Shown one piece after another: positions 57,387 through 64,000 of a stretch of 64,000 nucleotides of DNA. The stretch spans positions 27,162,999-27,226,998 of the forward strand of contig NC_058493.1 of NCBI RefSeq assembly GCF_020382885.2, written 5' to 3'. The translations under genes were made by a program, and so were the position numbers. Every line of letters starts with the position of its first letter. Position 1 is the stretch's first letter. Source of the DNA: Scatophagus argus. Taxonomy: Eukaryota > Chordata > Actinopteri > Scatophagidae. The notes beneath the pieces were generated by a model. It searched no databases. It saw only the letters and a list, made by a program, of their open reading frames with translations, and had not been told where the DNA came from.

Positions 57387-58904
57387 CCACCATCACCATC
57401 ACCACCACACCCTGACTACTACTTTCCCAGCGTGTTTGTCTGCTCTGAAGTCGATCTGTCCCAGTTTGTTCCGGTTTCCCACCTTCACGTCATTGTTGCC
57501 ACTCATATCATCTTCCACTAACTGACACACATATTTCGTTTTGATGTTCATGTTTACAGCTCACAGTGACACTAGGGACTGAAACACTGATGTGTGTGTG
57601 TGTGTGTGTGTGTGTGTGTCTGTTTTCCAGGAAAGCAAATGAAGGCCTCCTCGCTCTCAGTCAGGAGGAAACCATGCCGATCTCCATACGGCAGCTGGCC
57701 TACGGTACACGCAGTCTGCACCGCACATCGCTGGCAGTTTGAAAAACATCCGATACCTGCAGTTCTGCCAGTATTTATTTTTAAAGGGACGCGCTACATC
57801 GGATTCAGTTTATTTGTCATCAATGTACACATGCTCATATTATGGCTTGTGCGGTTCAGAAATCAGTCTAACAGTACTGGTATTGTAGTTTTTTTTACCA
57901 GTACCCAGCCACGGTGATGGATATATGCGGCAGTTAAAAAAATAAACTTCTCAGCCAGACATGTTTCAGAATGAAATTAAGCAGATGTTTATAATTCATT
58001 GATTGATAATTTCTTCAGTGTATCAGGCAGATTGTGGTGTGAAATGCATCCTGGGAATAAAACGCTCCTCTGCCATTGTTTTGTGTCAGTGTCCGGCCTC
58101 GGCTTCGGCTTCATGAGCGGAGCCTTCTCGGTGGTGAACATCCTGGCCGACTCTGTGGGGCCGGGGACTGTGGGGATCCATGGAGACTCTCAGCACTACT
58201 TCCTGTCCTCAGGTACCAAACCAGAATTCACGCTACCCTCCACAGCAGGCGCTTTGCCGTTTTGATGTATGTGTCTTTGTCCTACCCCAACTGGTTAAAT
58301 GTTCCCACCCTGTTCATCTGGGAGGCGAGTCAAGGAAAAGTGTGTAGAGCGAAAACATGAATTTACCGAAGAACCGATCAGTTGAAGTCAATAAAATCGT
58401 GCATGTGCATGTAACCGCTTTCCATTTTCAGCCTTCATGACCATGGCCATCATCCTGCTTCACATGTTCTGGGGCGTCGTCTTCTTCGATGCCTGTGAGA
58501 AGCAGCGCTGGTGGGCCGTGGCTGCTGTCATCATCAGCCACCTCATCGTTTCCTGTCTGGTGAGTGTTGCTGAGGGCGGTGGGGGCTGGGTGGGTGCTTC
58601 CTTCAACTCCATATAGAAGATAATGCATAAAGCCCATTCTGACATTAAAAAAGAAGGGAAGCCAGAGAAGAGCATAGACTAATGTGTTATTTTTTTTAAG
58701 ATGTATTTTCATATTCAATCATTTGTTCTCATGCAGACCTTCCAGAACCCTGATTATGTTGCCAGCCTGGTTCCCACCTACGTCATCCTGTTCCTGATGG
58801 GCGTCTGGGCGTTTTACTCTGCCGGCGGTTCGCTCAGGAACCTCAAACTCTGCCTCACCTGCAAAGACAAGGACTTCCTGCTGGCCAACCACCGGCCCAG
58901 ATAA
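55951..58904 (+). CDS. aph1b: APH-1B, gamma-secretase subunit
   Basis: Seven-pass membrane scaffold of gamma-secretase, the intramembrane protease that cuts Notch and APP; it first pairs with nicastrin in the ER. Coding exons: 55951-56063, 56771-56941, 57631-57704, 58090-58212, 58432-58559, 58737-58904; 777 nt, 258 aa (human APH1B 257). The ATG opens MTAAVFFGCTFIAFGPA. Seen: the helix-packing motif G122/G126/G130 (SGLGFGFMSG) and the two conserved membrane histidines H171 and H197 at the same residue numbers as in human. The ending LKLCLTCKDKDFLLANHRPR is the APH1B type and lacks the longer APH1A tail. Start ATG preceded by CAAA. A CLEAR/CRE pair lies upstream. Exon 3 has a (TG)n run before its acceptor. 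Confidence 0.96.
56999..57025. repeat. (CA)n run after an aph1b donor
   Basis: Starts about 57 bases after the exon 2 donor; complementary to 57591-57619 at the other end of the intron. Confidence 0.9.
57355..57410. repeat. (CAC/CAT)n trinucleotide repeat
   Basis: About 18 CAC and CAT units in aph1b intron 2. Confidence 0.85.
57591..57619. repeat. (TG)n run before an aph1b acceptor
   Basis: Ends 11 bases before the AG at 57629-57630 with only TCTGTTTTCC in between. Confidence 0.9.
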
Positions 58905-58946
58905 CGCAGCACGCCAGGCAGCGTGCAGGACTCTCAATACACAGAG

Positions 58947-59015
<69 letters not shown>

Positions 59016-59804
59016 AAAACAAATACAGAGCAGGAGGAGTGCTAAAACCTCTGCTTATCTGCTGTTTCACTCAAGAGGTGTCTCTCTCAAGTAAAAGCAG
59101 CAGAAGTTCCTCCAAGGAAGTAACGATGGGAGGTAATTTTTCGATTCACGTCCAGCTCAGATGCTCAGTTTGTTTTTAAAGATTTCTGTTCAAAAATACA
59201 CAACCGTGTACGACAGGTGAATAAACCTGCGGAAGATATTTTAATTCGACACTCTTTACATCCTGTACATATTCTGATGTCAGCTTCTTTACTTCAAATG
59301 TGTAAAATCTTTCAAAGGTTGGATTTAACATTATGAACAAAACTCTCTGTGTACATATTTAAGCATTTTGAACCCCTGATGGTTAGATATTGAGAATTTT
59401 TCTGCCTTTCTTTGTAAATGTGATCCTCTCTCTTTGGTCTGTATAGGAAGTTGCTTTTGGTTTGAAATGAACTTGCAGAAGCTTAAAGGGGACGTGAATG
59501 ATAACGTCTCAACTTCATTTCCCTTTTAGGACGTAAAGATTGATTAAAGCTCGAGACTGTCAGTTCTAATGTAAGATAACTGACAGATAAAAACTGCACA
59601 GCTGTAGTCATAACGAGTTTTGTCCCATCCGAGAGGCGAGCGGCAGACTGATTTGACCAAATGTGCAGACAGACACATGCAGCTGCTGTGAGTTAATGAT
59701 TTCTCTGTGATCTTATGGAAAAAATGTTTCTTCTGTCTTCTGATTTTTAAGAAGGAAAATGTTTAGTACAACTAGAGATGCACGAGATAAATCACGCCAA
59801 TAAA
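58905..59804 (+). other. likely aph1b 3' UTR
   Basis: Unspliced-looking sequence after the stop with possible signals ATTAAA near 59543 and AATAAA at 59799-59804. Extent is inference. Confidence 0.4.
58949..59009. repeat. (CA)n microsatellite, about 61 bases
   Basis: The longest CA run in the window, 45 bases after the aph1b stop codon, so probably inside the 3' UTR. Confidence 0.93.
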
Positions 59805-59809
59805 TTATC

Positions 59810-62090
59810 AGCAGGAAATTTATATTTATTGGATGATAATACGAGTGAATGCGACAGGACTTATACACACTCCGGTGCAGTAGGTGGCGCTGTTTAACAT
59901 GGCAGTTCTTCGAGCTGAAGAAAATTAAATCCATCCATCTTTGCTCATTACATCTCAGCCTGTGTCACCTTCAGGTGTGCATGCTGGTTATGAACTTCTT
60001 TTTAAAACACAAAAAATGTGAAATTATCTGCTATCCGCTTAAAAAAAGTATAGAAACAATATATCAAGAACCGAGATGCTGAAGTCCTTGTCTGAAGGTG
60101 AGGGGAGTCAAAGACTCAGCGTGAACAGTTACACTTTATCTCTCACTCCTGTGGACACGTTGGCTCGCTGGTTTCTGAATGTTCACTTTCTTTGTTGCCT
60201 TTTGCTTTTATGTTGTTCTGTTTCAGTGTGCAGGAAATCTTCAACGTGTTAGAAATTCCAGACAACAAATGCTTTTCTTTGCACCTGATGCTGTTTGTAC
60301 AGTTTGTATAGATCACAATGTTGGACGAGGATTACAGGATGGATGTTATCGACGAGTTAAAGACGTAAATCCTACCCTCCTGTGTTCAGCATGTTTCCTG
60401 CTTTGTGCTGCCACTTTGGTTTGTTCAAACCGGTAGAGAAGTGACTTGAGTTCGTTAGGTAGGCCCAACGCAACAGTCCTGCCTTCATGACGGTCCCAAC
60501 GTTGAGTTTGAGTTAAAACCGTTTCAGCTTTTGGAGGGCGTAGTTAGTGATGCTGTGGAGCTGCACTGCTTTATCCTGAGAGGAGTTTCTGTCATTTAGT
60601 CTCCCCACACTGATACGAGCTGGACAAAATAATAGAAACACCCACCAGTGTAATTCAAGCTTTTGGATGGACTGCAGTGAACGTTACACCTGCTGAACAC
60701 CAGGCGGTTAGCGTTTAGCCCCAGCTCAGTGAAGGTTTAAGGAATATGAATATGAGGCTGCGTGAGAAGTCATAAAGTATTGAGACAGAATGAAACCAGA
60801 CGTGGTTTTCAAGCTGCTGCTGCAACTTCTGATTCGATGCAGAAACTCCACAGAAGACAATCAGTCATTTCATGGGAGCTTTAACGAGCAGCCTGCAGGA
60901 CACAAAGCAGATGCCAGCTTTCCAGTACAGCGTGTGTGTGTGTGAGATGCTTCAGTTTAAAGACAAGGAGGTGCACGAGTGTGTGTATGTGGGAGTATGA
61001 GATTAATCACATGTCCAAATCAGAAATCACATCCACTTTTTAGTTTTCTAAAGCCTCCTCCACCACCACCACCCCCACCTTCTGTGCTGGTCGGGTCTCC
61101 GTTTATGAAAGCGGACACCTCCTGGCTGGGCGACACAAAGCCTGTTGGGGCCTCCGAGGGCTTCACTCAGTCAAAAGCCTTTTCACCCACCCAGACAGAC
61201 AGACAGACAGACACAGGAAGCGTTTCCTCTGCCGAAATCCAGACTTTCACATGCTAATACGAGTCTGTGCAGCTGGTGACTCTGGGGTCCCGTCGGCCAA
61301 AGGTTTGTGTTTCCTGTCAGGTTTCAGGAGGTTCAGGTCTCAGTCAATGCTCCGTACCTGAAGCGAATAAAAGCTCACTGATGTTGGCTGTAAGACATAA
61401 CCTGGAGCTATAAAGATTCAAATCAAGTGGATTCATCCAGCGAGCAGCCTGACGGTCTGGTTTCAGGTGATCAACCAAAGCCCAGTGGTGGAAAGTCTCA
61501 AGTACATCTACTCAGTTGCTGTATTTGTATACATTTGTGAGGTGAGTATTTCCATTTTACACTACTTTATACTCCCACTCTGCTACACTTCAGAGGGAAA
61601 TATGTATAAAATAAAGCACATTGTTAAACACGTGGACTAAAGACTCTTAAGAAAGAAAAACAACCAAAATATTATTATTATTATTATTTAATTTGAGCCT
61701 CACCGTGAATGACACCTCTGAACAGGATGTGCTGCTGAGGACGAAGAAGAAGAACAGCTTCACCAGGTGAGACAATCAGTTTGTGGCCGTGGACCACAGG
61801 GGGCGCTGTTCTCTCGGCTCCTGGTCAGTGGAAACACGCACAGGTTAAACACGTCTCTCAGGGTGTGTGTGTCTGCTCCGTGTTCATCAGTGTGTGTACG
61901 GTTTGAGACTGTAAGCAGCACATTGGCGGGTTTAGTTACATTTGACTCATATTAAGTGATTTAACTCGTCATCACCGACTCAAAGTTAACGTGTCTTTGT
62001 TTTAGGATCGTCACTGTCTGCAGCTCGCATCTTCTCTGATCTCCACAGCGCAGCACAGCACCTACACGCGCGTTTGGTCCCGCCCACCTG
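59810..62090. other. spacer without recognised gene
   Basis: No exon supported. It includes a (CAGA)n run (61193-61216), a short (ATT)n run near 61668-61688 and a dispersed repeat of the GTGGAAAGTCTCAAGTAC type (61484-61690). Confidence 0.5.
61484..61690. repeat. dispersed CAGTGGTGGAAAGT..ACTTTATACTCCCACT repeat
   Basis: Begins CAGTGGTGGAAAGTCTCAAG, a typical end of the scattered family named at 30520, and continues with TTTTACACTACTTTATACTC and TGCTACACTTCAGAGGG. Confidence 0.5.
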
Positions 62091-62091
62091 C

Positions 62092-62216
62092 GCATATTTT
62101 ATGCTAATGAGCAGGTGCGGCGGCTCTTGAGGCGCGCGGCGGGCCGCTCGGGGATGAGCCGGATGGAGCAGCGCAGGGAGCAGCGGGAGTCCAGCCGGAG
62201 GGTTTTCACCAGGTGA
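62092..62216 (+). promoter_or_regulatory. candidate promoter with a short uORF
   Basis: A TATA-like CATATTTTATGC (62092-62103) with ATGCTAAT precedes a CpG-rich stretch. An ATG at 62154 opens a 20-codon frame ending TGA at 62214-62216, before the candidate start at 62258. It could be a leader uORF or chance. Confidence 0.35.
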
Positions 62217-62257
62217 TGCTGTCCAGACCCGACTGACTGCGGATCCGCGAAACACGA

Positions 62258-62333
62258 ATGGATCCCTATTTAAGACGTAGCTGGAAAAGGCGTTTTCATT
62301 TACTGTCTGTGTATTTTATCCTAATTTATCAAG
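62258..62333 (+). CDS. candidate first coding exon of a secreted or membrane protein
   Basis: ATG followed by 25 codons: a basic start (MDPYLRRSWKRR) then a hydrophobic run (FHLLSVYFILIYQ), like a signal sequence or anchor, ending in a perfect donor (CAAG|GTGAGT). No later exon is recognised before 64000, so the gene would run off the window. I do not recognise the protein. Supported by the CpG-rich setting and splice signal only. Confidence 0.35.
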
Positions 62334-64000
62334 GTGAGTCACCTGGGATCTTCTGTCAGGAAGCCGAGGCGTCTGAGTGGACGCGCAGAGGCAGATTAAT
62401 TAATGTGGTTTGGGATAAATTAGGAAACGCAGCAGGTTTATGTTTCTTCTGTTCTTCTTGTCTCAGTCTGGACGAGCTTCTCACTGTGTTTGTTCTCAGC
62501 TGTTTTCAGTGTATTCAGAGCGTTTCTTTATTTATTTGGCCTGATTTCAGCGCGTCTGTCCGGGACTGACAGGGTGCGTCTTTCTAACCGGAGCGAACTT
62601 AATAAGTGAGTTCATTTTTATACTGAAATTGTTTTTATTATTGTGTTTTCATGTCATTAGTCTGATGAGATTTTCTTATATATCACTTTTTATATTTACT
62701 ATTTTACATAAGTGGACATTATGTTTTTTATTATTTTATCCTATGATTTGTAATGATTTCAAATAATGATAATCTCCAAAGCATGTTATATTTGTTAAAA
62801 TCAATCCACAGCTATTGTAATGATCAGTTCTAATAATCTTTTAAAGCAAAACTCAGTTGCTTGTTGCTCCTCTGAGAAGAAGATTTTTAGCTTTTTGGAC
62901 TGTTGCTCACACAAAATACGTCTGCTTTGAGCTCTGGGAAATCACGAGCAGCATTTTTCAGTCTTTCCTGACATTTTATGGATCAACCGATAGTCAGTTG
63001 ATGGATTAAATCCACACTGCGGATGCTGGTCGCAGCTCTGGGTGTTTCGCAGTGTTTGGTGGGGCAGGCCGAGCCCGTCCGGTCTGATTGATGGTTTGGG
63101 GCTGTTTGGTGGGATCCTGGTCCTGCTTGGTGGTGGGTTTGTGGTGTCGGGGTTGAAAGCTGCAGCAGGAACAAACCTCTCCTTGTTCTCTCTGTCCCAG
63201 CAGCGGGAGCAGCAGGATAAAGCAGCAGAAATGGGACACCGCTTCCCAGGGAGGGCAGGTAGGCCGCCGCATTGATCATTGATGCTGATGGAGCTGCTTC
63301 GGGCGGCAAACGCGCAGTCAGAGCTCAGCCCAAAAATCAAACCAAAGCACAGAGCCGTCACCTGAAGGGCCATGATTTACACCTCACATATTTACAGTGT
63401 TTGCTTTTAGAGTCTGCTGCACAGACAGCATCGGAGTAAATGTACACTAAAACATCTCCTGTCTAGGCAACATGTTTTTGTTTCATTGAGGTAAGGTGAC
63501 AGCAAGTGAAATATTTTTTTTAGCATTCCTATTTTTTTTTGGTTTAAACTCCATTTAAGTTCAGTTTCAAAAATGCATCTTCACCTGCACTATTCTTATG
63601 TGGTATTTTACATTTGTGGTTTTGTTTTCAAACAAACAAAAATGCATGCTGAGTGCAAATCTCCCCCGAGATCATCCTGACACCATACCTCCATGACATG
63701 TAAAGACATGACCTGAAAATGTACATTGTTCCCCGCTGATTTACACCTCAGCACGTCGTAGAATTGCGCCACAGTGGAATTCGTTCCTCAGAAGCTGGCA
63801 TGTGGGGGAGTCCCAGCAGGAATATACGGTAGCCGATCTGTTGTCTCGCTCTTCCTCTATCAGAGCCTCCATCGGCCTGAATGTGGTCGCTCCTTTTGTC
63901 CGGCTCTCCTTTGGCTCTGAGAGGCGTGAGAATGTGGTACAAACTATGGAGGGTAGCAAATAAACAAAGCAATTAGCAGCGCAGGTCACAGAGCAGGTTT
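62334..64000. other. sequence to the window end, no certain gene
   Basis: AT-rich to 62940, then a GC-richer block. On the - strand 62942-63373 is open for 143 codons and starts with a signal-peptide-like MALQVTALCFGLIFGLS; on the + strand a donor-like GGCAG|GTAGGC lies near 63257. Neither is enough for a gene call. Confidence 0.4.

Noticed and set aside
60979..61257. Pro-rich 92-codon frame (KPPPPPPPPPS)
   Set aside because: The proline run comes from a (CCA/CCC) low-complexity stretch and the end from a (CAGA)n repeat; no splice or homology support.

Overview
The window is eukaryotic and almost certainly from a ray-finned (percomorph-like) fish. Genes are split into short exons with GT-AG introns. 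Long (CA)n/(TG)n microsatellites are everywhere, and a tRNA-derived SINE plus several short TTAA-ended and other dispersed repeats typical of teleost genomes lie in the introns and spacers. All five proteins I could assemble are vertebrate.

Layout: (1) 138-4159, + strand: the 3' two thirds of an ER oxidoreductin, best match ero1a; its 5' exons lie before the window. (2) about 5.76-29.9 kb, + strand: pacsin3, with two candidate non-coding leader exons, nine coding exons (442 aa, F-BAR plus SH3) and a likely 1.8-kb 3' UTR. (3) about 30.84-50.2 kb, - strand: complete glg1 (MG-160/ESL-1), 26 coding exons that join in frame to 1146 aa; it converges on pacsin3. (4) 52498-54802, + strand: fast skeletal troponin I (tnni2), six coding exons, 175 aa, TATA box just upstream; head to head with glg1. 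(5) 55951-58904, + strand: aph1b, the gamma-secretase subunit, six exons, 258 aa. (6) 58.9-64 kb: mostly non-coding, with a CpG-rich segment near 62.1 kb and a candidate signal-sequence first exon at 62258-62333 (+) whose gene would continue past the window.

The genes are unrelated housekeeping or tissue-specific loci and do not form a pathway. Three of them touch secretion or membrane traffic (Ero1 in ER disulfide formation, Pacsin3 in membrane curvature, Glg1 in the Golgi) and two are expected to be strong in muscle (pacsin3, tnni2); I see no evidence of joint regulation. Exon junctions were set by hand from splice signals, reading frame and similarity to known families, and coding lengths close in frame for all five genes.

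The most interesting signals concern splicing. At least five introns in three genes carry a (CA)n run just after the donor and a complementary (TG)n run just before the acceptor, so the intron RNA could fold and bring its ends together. Two introns use GC instead of GT donors. One glg1 intron is almost entirely a polypyrimidine tandem repeat on the sense strand. I found no rRNA, true tRNA, CRISPR, prokaryotic or viral gene, and no clear sign of a wholly new system.
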